Source: Bacillus sp. BP-3
GTDB lineage: Bacteria; Bacillota; Bacilli; Bacillales; Bacillaceae_G
Length of the DNA stretch: 64,000 nucleotides
NCBI RefSeq assembly: GCF_028401955.1
Contig: NZ_JAQOTJ010000001.1
Coordinates: forward strand, 67,238 to 131,237
Direction of reading: 5' to 3'
The notes beneath the pieces were generated by a model that worked only from the letters and a program-made list of their open reading frames with translations, ran no database searches and was not told where the DNA came from. Within the stretch, counting starts at the first letter, position 1; each line of letters begins with the position of its first letter. Positions 28,222-35,617 of the stretch are shown piece after piece. The position numbers and the translations under genes are program-made.

Positions 28222-28740
28222 ATGAAATCTCCTTTTATATACAGTGAATTGTAAACATTTGTAGTGAACTCCATCATATCATTGTTGGGAGAAGAAATGA
28301 AGCTACACGTAAATAAGAAGTTCTATAGGGATTTTCGACGGGGAAATGGGTCGTGGGTCTCTAATAGCGTAATAAACATGGGAGAGCGACGAGAAGATAG
28401 TCCCTGAAGAACCCGCCACATTCTTTTAATAGTTTTTTGTATTCATAAAAATTTTTTTGAACCTTTTTATTCAAAATAGCGAATATAAGGGTGAAGAATA
28501 TTTTAGGGGAAAAGGGAGTATTTACAAAAGTTTTGTATTTAATGACAATGGAGGTTACAGAGATTTTGGACACGACCATGAATATGGTAACAGTTGTCGT
28601 AAAGGACTTCTTTGGAAATACGTTAAAACGAATGGGTAGTCCATGTATCGAGCTAATTAACGAAAAGCCCCTCCAGTGTATGAACTGAAGGGGCTTTTCA
28701 CTTGTATCTCTAAATTGTGGATCTGTAATAATTTGTTCTC
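28222..28740. other. 519-base region without a secure gene
   Basis: Two plus-strand frames are open: 28297-28407 (36 codons, weak GGGAG before ATG) and 28491-28688 (GTG start, 65 codons, ending EKPLQCMN). The second has a plausible C-terminal composition (TTMNMVTVVVKDFFGNTLKRM) and stops inside the terminator at 28664-28702, but has no usable RBS. A fourth reading frame at 28457 competes. I cannot call a gene here with confidence; a decayed small gene is possible. Confidence 0.4.
28664..28702. terminator. Strong terminator hairpin
   Basis: GAAAAGCCCCTCCAG pairs with CTGAAGGGGCTTTTC with one mismatch. T/A runs on both sides make it bidirectional; it also serves the convergent gene at 28741-29340. 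Confidence 0.8.
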
Positions 28741-29340
28741 TTATGGAGCAACAGGGCTAAGGGGAGCGTAAGGATAATGTGGGAGACCATGTGAGATGGC
28801 CGGAGTAGATGAAAATTGATGGTGCAAGGCTGTATTTCCTTCTTGCGGAACACCGGCAGCATTGATTCCAAATGTGTTCGTGATGACACACTTGGCAGGT
28901 CCATGTTGAGAAGTCACAAGTACTTCGTAGCAAGGACTTGGCATCTGGAAGGAATTTGGAAGGGATGCGTGAATCACGAGAAGATTGCGCGGAGGAATTG
29001 TAAACGTAAACGGTGTGAGAATTGGTTGAATGTTGCCGGGCGGAACGATGCTGTTTTGTTGAGGTTGAATCGTTTGTGCGGTGTTTACAGGTGGATTGAC
29101 GACTTGTCCATATAAAAATGCAGACTTGGAAACTTCAGCCGGATTATACGTATTTTGCCAATCTAACACGGATACAGTGACGGTTTGGGGGATATTGTAA
29201 TCCTCATTTAATAGCGTGACGATCACGATCTCGGTATTGGGATTTCTCCATACAGGTCCTGTCGTAAATACAGCGGATTCCCTTGGATAGTTTGGAGGCG
29301 GAGCAGGATGCCCATAAGAATTAAAGTGTTTTGCTGACAA
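28741..29340 (-). CDS. Spore-surface-like beta-rich protein, function unknown
   Basis: The TTG start has AAAGGAG 11 bases upstream. The 199-residue product begins with a Pro/His-rich segment (HFNSYGHPAPPPNYP), then a beta-sandwich-like region (EIVIVTLLNEDY, TVTVSVLDWQNTY, ILTPFTFTIPPRNLLVIHAS), and ends with a conserved-looking NTFGINAAGVPQEGNTALHH and another Pro/His tail. It has no signal peptide. The style resembles exosporium or coat proteins of the B. cereus group, but I cannot name it. Confidence 0.65.
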   Translation of the reverse strand: MSAKHFNSYGHPAPPPNYPRESAVFTTGPVWRNPNTEIVIVTLLNEDYNIPQTVTVSVLDWQNTYNPAEVSKSAFLYGQVVNPPVNTAQTIQPQQNSIVPPGNIQPILTPFTFTIPPRNLLVIHASLPNSFQMPSPCYEVLVTSQHGPAKCVITNTFGINAAGVPQEGNTALHHQFSSTPAISHGLPHYPYAPLSPVAP

Positions 29341-29650
29341 GAATAATAAAACTCCTTTCTTTTAGAATATAATTTATTTATATGTCATTGTATTCCTTTT
29401 GCTTGTATGCTTGTCTGATTCATAATATTATTGAATATTGCTTTTTTTGTGGGGAATAAAAGTTGTTTGAAGGTAATTGTATTCATATATGAGAAATTAA
29501 AACGAGGAATGAGGCTACATGATAGTTAGGATAAAAGAATGATAGGAATATGGTTATATTTATATGTGATCCACTCCGTATATTGTATTTACCAAATTCA
29601 ACCACCATATTACAATATAATTATAAATTTTCAAGAAAACGGGTGATGGT
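29341..29650. other. 310-base AT-rich divergent intergenic region
   Basis: It lies between the spore-like gene (minus) and the response regulator (plus). I see no gene, no strong dyad and no clear -35/-10 pair at normal spacing; promoters for both neighbours must lie here. Confidence 0.5.
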
Positions 29651-30346
29651 GTGCAACATAAAATTTTATTAGTAGAAGATGATATATCGATTCAAGAAAT
29701 GGTGAATGGGTATTTAACGAAAGATGGATTTATTGTGGCGGTAGCTTCGGATGGAGAGGAAGGGTTTTCTAAGTTTTTAGAAGATCAGTTTGATTTAGTT
29801 ATTCTTGATATTATGATGCCTAAAATAGATGGCTTAGAAGTGATGAATATGATTCGGAAAAAGAGTTCTGTTCCGATTTTAATTATGTCCGCAAAGGATA
29901 CGGATCTTGATAAGGCGTTAGGACTTGGACTTGGCGCAGATGATTATATTTGTAAGCCGTTTTCTATGATTGAGCTATCGGCACGGGTGAAGGCGGGAAT
30001 TCGCCGGTCAACTACGTATTCCGCTCCGCAGCAAAAGCAAGAGGACATAATTGTGATTGGAAATTTGAAAGTTGATACGGCTAATTTTACTGTTCAAAAA
30101 AACAACGAAACTATTAAACTTACATCGAAAGAGTTTGAGCTATTAAAACTATTTGCGACCAATCAAAATCGCGTGTTTACGAAGGCACAAATTTATAGCT
30201 TAATTTGGAATGAAGAATATTACGGTGATGAGAATGTCATAAATGTGCATATGAGAAGACTGCGGGAAAAAATTGAGGACGATCCTTCTCAGCCGCAGTA
30301 CATTAAGACATTATGGGGCATCGGTTATAAACTGGAAGTGATATAG
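29651..30346 (+). CDS. OmpR-family response regulator
   Basis: The start is a GTG-type codon after ACGGGTGATGGT. The 231-residue protein has a receiver domain (acidic pair E9-D11, phospho-acceptor Asp53 in LVILDIMMP, Lys in ICKPF) and a C-terminal winged-helix (LTSKEFELLKLFATNQNRVF, VINVHMRRLREKIE, IKTLWGIGYKL). It ends one base before the kinase gene. It probably controls the ABC exporter 60 bases past the kinase gene. Confidence 0.93.
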   Translation: MQHKILLVEDDISIQEMVNGYLTKDGFIVAVASDGEEGFSKFLEDQFDLVILDIMMPKIDGLEVMNMIRKKSSVPILIMSAKDTDLDKALGLGLGADDYICKPFSMIELSARVKAGIRRSTTYSAPQQKQEDIIVIGNLKVDTANFTVQKNNETIKLTSKEFELLKLFATNQNRVFTKAQIYSLIWNEEYYGDENVINVHMRRLREKIEDDPSQPQYIKTLWGIGYKLEVI

Positions 30347-30347
30347 A

Positions 30348-31283
30348 ATGGTTTTATTTTTAACGGCAATTATTTTTTTATTAATTGGTATCATTTATTT
30401 ACAATATCGCAAGGGAAAAAATCGAAGTGCGAATTTACGTTATACATATGAAAAGCTTCATATGATTTTAGAAAAGAAAACGAATGAAAACTTATTAGTT
30501 GTGACAGATGATAAAGAGTTGAAGGCATTATTAGTGGCGATTAATTATTTATTAGATGAAAAGAAAAAAACAATTGCGAAGCATTCAAAACTGGAAATCT
30601 CCATGAGAAAAATGCTTTCTAACATTTCGCATGATTTAAAGACGCCGCTTACAGTTATTCTTGGTTATATAGAAATTTTAAATGTAGATAAAACGATAAG
30701 TAAAGAAGATCGGAAGGTATTACTAGAAAAAGTTCATACGAAAACGTTAGAAGTGCTGGATCTTATACATAAATTTTTCGACCTTGCTAAACTAGAATCC
30801 GGAGATAAAGATATTGAAATGACACGGATTTATATGAATGAAATTTGTCAGGAACATATGCTGTCATTTTATGATTTATTAACAACGCAAGGATTTGACG
30901 TTCATATCGATATACCGGAAACACCGATATATGCGCATGGAAACACAGAAGTGCTTGGAAGAATTATGAATAATTTAATTTCAAACGCAATTGCCTACGG
31001 GGGAGACGGAAAAACATTAGGGATTACATTGCGAAGTGATGAGCAATTTGTGTACGTGGACATATGGGATAAAGGAAAAGGAATCTCTGAATCTCATATC
31101 GATAAAGTGTTTGAACGGATGTACACATTAGAAGATTCACGCAATCGTTTGTATCAAGGAAGTGGACTTGGACTGACGATTACGAAGCGTCTTGTAGAAG
31201 CATTAGGGGGAGAAATTCATCTATCTAGTACGCCTTATGAGAAAACGGTATTTACGGTTATGTTAAGAAGAATCAATTATTAG
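30348..31283 (+). CDS. Sensor histidine kinase with minimal membrane anchor
   Basis: The 311-residue protein has one N-terminal hydrophobic segment (about 2-19) and no extracellular domain, then a HisKA domain with His95 in NISHDLKTPL and an HATPase domain (N box NNLISNAIAYGG, G1 DKGKGIS, G2 GSGLGLTITKRL). The lack of an external sensor suggests it reads a membrane signal or the associated transporter, as in peptide-antibiotic detoxification modules of Firmicutes. It is translationally linked to the regulator. Confidence 0.92.
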   Translation: MVLFLTAIIFLLIGIIYLQYRKGKNRSANLRYTYEKLHMILEKKTNENLLVVTDDKELKALLVAINYLLDEKKKTIAKHSKLEISMRKMLSNISHDLKTPLTVILGYIEILNVDKTISKEDRKVLLEKVHTKTLEVLDLIHKFFDLAKLESGDKDIEMTRIYMNEICQEHMLSFYDLLTTQGFDVHIDIPETPIYAHGNTEVLGRIMNNLISNAIAYGGDGKTLGITLRSDEQFVYVDIWDKGKGISESHIDKVFERMYTLEDSRNRLYQGSGLGLTITKRLVEALGGEIHLSSTPYEKTVFTVMLRRINY

Positions 31284-31407
31284 CTTGTAGAAAGAGCAAT
31301 TCTACAAGCTTTTTTAACTTAAGAAATTTGTAAGGAACAGGTAAGAAAAAAGAGAATTTCATTGCTTATTATATAAATATAGAACGGGAGCGAAAGGGGA
31401 ATGGAAA

Positions 31408-32331
31408 ATGACGTACGTATTGAGAACGAATCAATTAACGAAAGTGTTTCAAGGTAAAGAAGTTATTTCTAACGTAAATATGCATGTGAAACAGGGTGAA
31501 ATATATGGATTTCTTGGACCAAACGGTGCTGGTAAAACAACGATTATGAAAATGATCACGAATTTAATTAAACCGACGAGCGGTGAGATTGAGATTTTCG
31601 GTGAGAAATTAACAGATACATCATATGAAGTACTAAAGCGAATGGGGACAATTATTGAATATCCAATTTTTTATGAAAAACTAACAGCTAAAGAGAATTT
31701 GAATTTACACTGCGAATATATGGGGTTCTATGACAAGAAAGCAATTGATAGGGCGTTAGACCTTGTGAATTTACACAATGTTGATGATAAGCAAGTAAAA
31801 GATTTTTCACTTGGGATGAAGCAGCGACTAGGAATTGCAAGGGCAATTACAACAAAACCAGAGTTGTTAATTTTAGATGAACCAATTAACGGTTTGGATC
31901 CAATCGGCATTAAAGAGTTACGAGAATTATTTAAAATACTTTGTAAAGAATATGGAATTACGCTGTTAGTGTCTAGCCACATTTTAGGTGAAATGGAACA
32001 AATGGCAGATACAATTGGTGTCATTCAAAACGGAAAGCTAATAAAAGAAGTTTCCATGAAAAGTATTAATGGGCAACAAACGGAGTATATTGAAGTTACT
32101 GTTCAAGATGTGAAACAAGCAGCTTATATGTTAGAAAATAGACTGCACCTGACAAATTATAAAATTATGAGTGAAAATATAATTCGCATTTATGACACAT
32201 CAGCAACGCAGCAAGCTATTTCAAAAACATTGATTATGAATGATATAGAAATTGAGAGTATTAATAAAAAGAATAGTTCATTGGAAGAGTACTTCTTAAA
32301 TCTTATGAATGGAGAGGGAATCCATGCTTAA
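31408..32331 (+). CDS. ABC exporter ATP-binding subunit (bacitracin/lantibiotic-immunity type)
   Basis: The 307-residue protein has Walker A GPNGAGKT at 37-44, the signature FSLGMKQRLGIA, Walker B LLILDEPINGLDP and a C-terminal extension of about 90 residues typical of BcrA/LanF-type subunits. An AGGGGAATGGAAA sequence precedes the ATG. Its last eight bases overlap the first permease gene. Together they form an ABC-2 exporter next to a two-component system, which points to defence against membrane-active peptides. Confidence 0.92.
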   Translation: MTYVLRTNQLTKVFQGKEVISNVNMHVKQGEIYGFLGPNGAGKTTIMKMITNLIKPTSGEIEIFGEKLTDTSYEVLKRMGTIIEYPIFYEKLTAKENLNLHCEYMGFYDKKAIDRALDLVNLHNVDDKQVKDFSLGMKQRLGIARAITTKPELLILDEPINGLDPIGIKELRELFKILCKEYGITLLVSSHILGEMEQMADTIGVIQNGKLIKEVSMKSINGQQTEYIEVTVQDVKQAAYMLENRLHLTNYKIMSENIIRIYDTSATQQAISKTLIMNDIEIESINKKNSSLEEYFLNLMNGEGIHA

Positions 32332-33004
32332 TTTAATAAGATTAGAACTTGTTAAATTTAAATTATGGCCAGTCATTAAAGGAGCCTTCATAGCGCTACT
32401 TGTTATGTTAGGGTTCATTACATTAATTATGCTTGATGGGGAATTTAAAAGTTACGATGATGCTTTTCGGTTTATTGATATTTTTGTGAAGGCAACCTTT
32501 ATGATATTTGGAGCAAGTTTAATTGCTAAATTTATTATTCAAGAATTTAAAGAAAAGACGATGACCGTTATGTTTATGTATCCGATTAATCGTAAAAAAA
32601 TGATGATTGCAAAATTGTTCATAATTATGATCTTTACATTTCTTTCGATTGTTATTTGTGACATTGTAATTTTTAGTTTCTTTTATGGATTAAATGTATA
32701 TTATTCAGTCATAACAGAGCCGTTAACGATGACAATTCTTTTGCCAAATGCATCTAAATTATTAATGAATGCCATCGCAGCAACTGGAATTAGCTTAATT
32801 CCTTTGTATTTTGGTATGAAAAAGTATTCAGTGCGAACAACGATTGTATCGGCGGTTATTATTATGTCCCTGCTAACATCAAGCTTATCTGGTCATTATT
32901 CCTTATATGATATTATTTTGGTCCCTATTACATTAGCTTGTGTTGGACTATTGATTGCATATATGACCGTAAGGAAAATAGAGCAAGTGGATTTGTTTAA
33001 ATAA
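32324..33004 (+). CDS. ABC-2 type permease, first of two paralogues
   Basis: The ATG at 32324 follows GGAGAGGGAATCC and overlaps the ATPase gene. The 226-residue protein has about six membrane segments and the sequence MLNLIRLELVKFKL at the N-terminus, PINRKKMMIAKL in the first cytoplasmic loop and ISLIPLYFGMKKYSVRTTIV later. The last two blocks recur nearly unchanged in the next gene, so the pair arose by duplication and probably forms a heterodimeric channel, as LanE and LanG do. Confidence 0.88.
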   Translation: MLNLIRLELVKFKLWPVIKGAFIALLVMLGFITLIMLDGEFKSYDDAFRFIDIFVKATFMIFGASLIAKFIIQEFKEKTMTVMFMYPINRKKMMIAKLFIIMIFTFLSIVICDIVIFSFFYGLNVYYSVITEPLTMTILLPNASKLLMNAIAATGISLIPLYFGMKKYSVRTTIVSAVIIMSLLTSSLSGHYSLYDIILVPITLACVGLLIAYMTVRKIEQVDLFK

Positions 33005-33032
33005 ATTAGGTGAACTAGGAGGAGAGGCCATT

Positions 33033-33725
33033 ATGCTACACCTCATGAAGCTAGAAATAAAGAAGTTTAAATTTGGTTGGTATGTAAAAGGAGCAATGCT
33101 TGCTAACATCATTATTACGGCTTTGTTCATTTCCATGAACTATATACAGGAAGTAGAAAAAGATGTCATTATGACGAATGCTGAGGATGCTTTTTTATTG
33201 ATAGGGACAATGGTAAGGGCGACGTTTATTGTGTTTGCAGCAGTATTACTTGCGCAATTAGTTATTGAAGAATATAAAAATAAGACAATCATGCTCATGT
33301 TCTCTTATCCGATTAAGCGGAAGAAAATCATTGCTAGTAAATTAGCAATTATAGCGATATTGACATTTATAACAATTTGGTTATCTAGTACGATTGTTAC
33401 AGGTGCTGTCTTTCTTTTACATGGATATTTTTCATTTATATCATACTCGATTACATTTACGGACTGGATGCAGCAAGCGATCACAATGATTCCCTTTGCA
33501 GTTGCTGCTGCAGGTACAAGTTTAATTCCGCTATATTTCGGAATGCGTAAATATTCTGTTCCGGTCACAATTGTATCATCATTGTTTGTCGTTTCATTCG
33601 CTTGTTCTACTAATCCAGGATTCTCGGTGGCCGTGATTATTCCCATTCAGTTTGTCCTTGCAGCTGTTGGAATGATGATTGCCTACTTAGCAATTCGAGA
33701 CATTGAGAAAAAGGATGCGATTTAG
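33033..33725 (+). CDS. ABC-2 type permease, second paralogue
   Basis: The 230-residue protein starts after AGGAGGAGAGGCCATT. It has the same layout as its upstream paralogue: MLHLMKLEIKKFKF, PIKRKKIIASKLAI, SLIPLYFGMRKYSVPVTIV and about six membrane helices. It is the last gene of the operon and is followed by a terminator and a repeat element. The transported compound is unknown. Confidence 0.88.
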   Translation: MLHLMKLEIKKFKFGWYVKGAMLANIIITALFISMNYIQEVEKDVIMTNAEDAFLLIGTMVRATFIVFAAVLLAQLVIEEYKNKTIMLMFSYPIKRKKIIASKLAIIAILTFITIWLSSTIVTGAVFLLHGYFSFISYSITFTDWMQQAITMIPFAVAAAGTSLIPLYFGMRKYSVPVTIVSSLFVVSFACSTNPGFSVAVIIPIQFVLAAVGMMIAYLAIRDIEKKDAI

Positions 33726-33730
33726 AAAGG

Positions 33731-33757
33731 TATAAAAGGGCGACAACCCCCTTTTAT
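33731..33757 (+). terminator. Terminator of the ABC exporter operon
   Basis: ATAAAAGGG and CCCTTTTAT arms around an 8-9 base loop, directly after the permease stop. Confidence 0.7.
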
Positions 33758-33764
33758 AGAGGAG

Positions 33765-33862
33765 GGCGAGAGCATTTGGCCGCGTATAGAAGCGGTCAGG
33801 GCCTTTTTATGCCACATGTGAGATTTAAAACAAAGGGAGAAAGCAAGTTGCGATTATGTTGT
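33765..33862 (+). repeat. Interspersed repeat, copy A (covarying-hairpin family)
   Basis: It starts GGCGAGAGCATTTGGCCGC, contains GCGGTCAGGGCC, CTTTTTATGCCACATG, GAGAAAGCAAG and ends ATTATGTTGT. It aligns over its whole length with copy C (12728-12825, minus). The hairpin TGGCCGC/GCGGTCA has different but still pairing bases from the other copies. Confidence 0.7.
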
Positions 33863-33915
33863 ATTTTGCATAGCAAAGACTTATATGTCGAAGATCTATT
33901 TAGGGAGGAACGATT

Positions 33916-34074
33916 ATGGATTTACTTGTACTTAATTTAGTAGGTGGGCTTATAGCGCTTTTAATAGGGGGAGTTTTGTATTACAGAAATCCAGGGCAGA
34001 AGTTTTATCTACTTATAGTGGGGATAGGGATGGCAAGTATAGTTATAACTGGAATTAGAATGCTTTTAAAATAG
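33916..34074 (+). CDS. Small two-span membrane protein
   Basis: TAGGGAGGAACGATT precedes the ATG. The 52-residue product (MDLLVLNLVGGLIALLIGGV, a short YYRNPGQ turn, then a second hydrophobic span and GIRMLLK) is a small membrane hairpin. The RBS is strong and a dyad follows. Function is unknown. It lies just beyond repeat copy A. Confidence 0.65.
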   Translation: MDLLVLNLVGGLIALLIGGVLYYRNPGQKFYLLIVGIGMASIVITGIRMLLK

Positions 34075-34103
34075 GTGATGATTCAGAACGATTGCAAGAA
34101 AAA

Positions 34104-34149
34104 CGCACTCACCTGAGTCTGATAGAATATCGAACACAGATGAGTGCGT
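34104..34149. terminator. Inverted repeat between convergent genes
   Basis: ACGCACTCA and TGAGTGCGT flank about 28 bases. It could terminate both the 52-residue gene and the Nudix gene, although the loop is long and T runs are poor. Confidence 0.45.
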
Positions 34150-34184
34150 ACCATATGGCTATTTTGTTTACTTAATAGAAAACA

Positions 34185-34643
34185 TTAGTTTTTTATTTTC
34201 ATAAACTCCAACAAATCGTCAAAAACTTCTTGTTGATTCTGCCATAGTTCAGGTAAGTTATCTAAGGGGAAAAATTTTAGCTGTAAGCTTTCTTTGTTAT
34301 CAGTATGTAATGTTCCGTGAAAATCCTTGCAAATATAAGTCAATTTCACTAAGGCAACTTGATCGCCGTTAGCAAGTGTTCTTTCGTATTTCTTTCCAGA
34401 ATACACATTAAAGAATGCAAGCTTACCTAATTTTAAACCAGTCTCTTCAAACACTTCTCTCCTTGCTGTATCTTCGACTGTCTCGCCAAATTCCATAAAT
34501 CCGCCAGGCTGTCCCCACTTGCCGTTATCAGATCGTAATTGCAGAAGCACTTCGTTTTTTTCATTCAAGACAAAACAACCTGCGACCACCATAATTACTT
34601 TTTCGTGTCCAACCATATTTCGTAGATAGCTTATATAATCCAT
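34185..34643 (-). CDS. Nudix hydrolase
   Basis: The ATG at 34643 is chosen because GGAG lies nine bases upstream; a TTG five codons earlier overlaps that RBS. The 152-residue protein carries the Nudix box GGFMEFGETVEDTARREVFEETGL split around residues 43-66, with the catalytic REVFEE. It hydrolyses nucleoside diphosphate derivatives; the substrate is not predictable. It is monocistronic. Confidence 0.9.
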   Translation of the reverse strand: MDYISYLRNMVGHEKVIMVVAGCFVLNEKNEVLLQLRSDNGKWGQPGGFMEFGETVEDTARREVFEETGLKLGKLAFFNVYSGKKYERTLANGDQVALVKLTYICKDFHGTLHTDNKESLQLKFFPLDNLPELWQNQQEVFDDLLEFMKIKN

Positions 34644-34713
34644 ACGTTTCAGCTCCAATATTCATTTGTATCCATTATAAGTGATTTCAGGGAAATTTGT
34701 TTTGTTCTCATAG

Positions 34714-34757
34714 AATGAAAATGAGGTTCCTCCAAAAAAAGGAACCTCATTTTCATT
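34714..34757. terminator. Perfect bidirectional hairpin terminator
   Basis: AATGAAAATGAGGTTCC and its exact complement flank a TCC-A7 loop. It serves the DinB gene on the minus strand. Confidence 0.85.
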
Positions 34758-34770
34758 TAGTAAGCAAATA

Positions 34771-35274
34771 TTATCTCTTTGGCTCTTCCATTCCAGCTGC
34801 AGCCCACTCTTCTTTTGCTGGACCGTAAATGCCAGGAACTTTCAATCCTGCTTGACGCATAAGGACTGTCATTTGTCCGCGGTGATGGTTTTGGTGATTG
34901 ATGATCGTCATAAGAAAGATTGAATTGGGCATTTGCTGTCCGAAGAAGTCATTTAAAATAGCTAAGTCTTTGTCTGTCCATTGTGTTTGAATTGCTTTAA
35001 CAAATGCACTAGCAGTTTGACGATAGCTGTCTGCAATAAACTGAGCTGAAGTTGGAACAGGGAAGTCATTCGCTGGTGCGTCAAACTGGAGTCCTGTACG
35101 TGATGCGATAACAGAAATAGTGGTAACAATGTGCCATGCAATGCGTCCTAACGTCCAGTTGTCTGGTGTAACTTCTTGTGTCAGTGACTCATCAGTTAGC
35201 ATATCTAATACTCTTTGTGTTGAATCTGCTTCGTATTTCCATGCTTTTAAAAAACCTTCTACAGTTTGGAACAT
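34771..35274 (-). CDS. DinB family protein
   Basis: The 167-residue four-helix protein has the DinB/YfiT metal-binding histidines: RIAWHIV near residue 48 and NHQNHHRGQMTVLMR near 126-140. Members are thiol-dependent transferases (bacillithiol S-transferase group) or damage-induced proteins. Substrate and partner thiol cannot be told. AGGAGGTTTTTTCT precedes the ATG. It is monocistronic. Confidence 0.88.
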   Translation of the reverse strand: MFQTVEGFLKAWKYEADSTQRVLDMLTDESLTQEVTPDNWTLGRIAWHIVTTISVIASRTGLQFDAPANDFPVPTSAQFIADSYRQTASAFVKAIQTQWTDKDLAILNDFFGQQMPNSIFLMTIINHQNHHRGQMTVLMRQAGLKVPGIYGPAKEEWAAAGMEEPKR

Positions 35275-35347
35275 AGAAAAAACCTCCTATGATTAGATTC
35301 AAATGGTAAATTCGTGAAAGTTTTGTCGTTTCCTTCTAGTATTTTAA

Positions 35348-35476
35348 TTTAGAAGAGATTTTGTTTTAGTAGATGGATTTATTGTTGAAGAAGGCTCTTA
35401 CGAAGAACTAAACAGAAAATCGCAGTCTTATGCTCATGTGCTGGAGAATATTTGTAGGGTGGTAATAGGATTGTAA
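35348..35476 (+). pseudogene. C-terminal remnant of an ABC transporter ATPase
   Basis: A frame with no start codon reads DFVLVDGFIVEEGSYEELNR and continues SQSYAHVLENI to a stop. This is the usual C-terminal end of multidrug/lipid ABC ATPases, where the D-loop and H-loop are followed by VxxDGxIVExGxHxEL. Everything upstream of that point is missing. It fills the gap before the lcfA promoter. Confidence 0.65.
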
Positions 35477-35493
35477 TAGTCTGAATATTATGA

Positions 35494-35522
35494 TTGTAAC
35501 GAGGCAATCCCTATACTATAAT
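35494..35522 (+). promoter_or_regulatory. SigA promoter of lcfA
   Basis: TTGTAA at 35494-35499 and TATAAT at 35517-35522 are 17 bases apart. The FadR-like dyad lies 15 bases after the -10 box. Confidence 0.7.
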
Positions 35523-35536
35523 GAAAATAAGCAACA

Positions 35537-35554
35537 TGAATACACATTCATTTA
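35537..35554 (+). promoter_or_regulatory. FadR-like operator upstream of lcfA
   Basis: TGAATACACATTCATTTA matches most positions of the B. subtilis FadR box TGAATGAMTANTCATTCA and lies at about the +15 position of the lcfA transcript. Long-chain acyl-CoA is expected to relieve repression. Confidence 0.55.
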
Positions 35555-35617
35555 TGTTAGAACGGGCGTACCGCAGAGAAGTTATGTTTTTATAATGTAG
35601 AGAAGGGGGAGTTAGAA

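Noticed and set aside
28297-28407. 36-codon frame MKLHVNKKF...
   Set aside because: Weak RBS, no similarity recognised; kept only as a note in the region entry.
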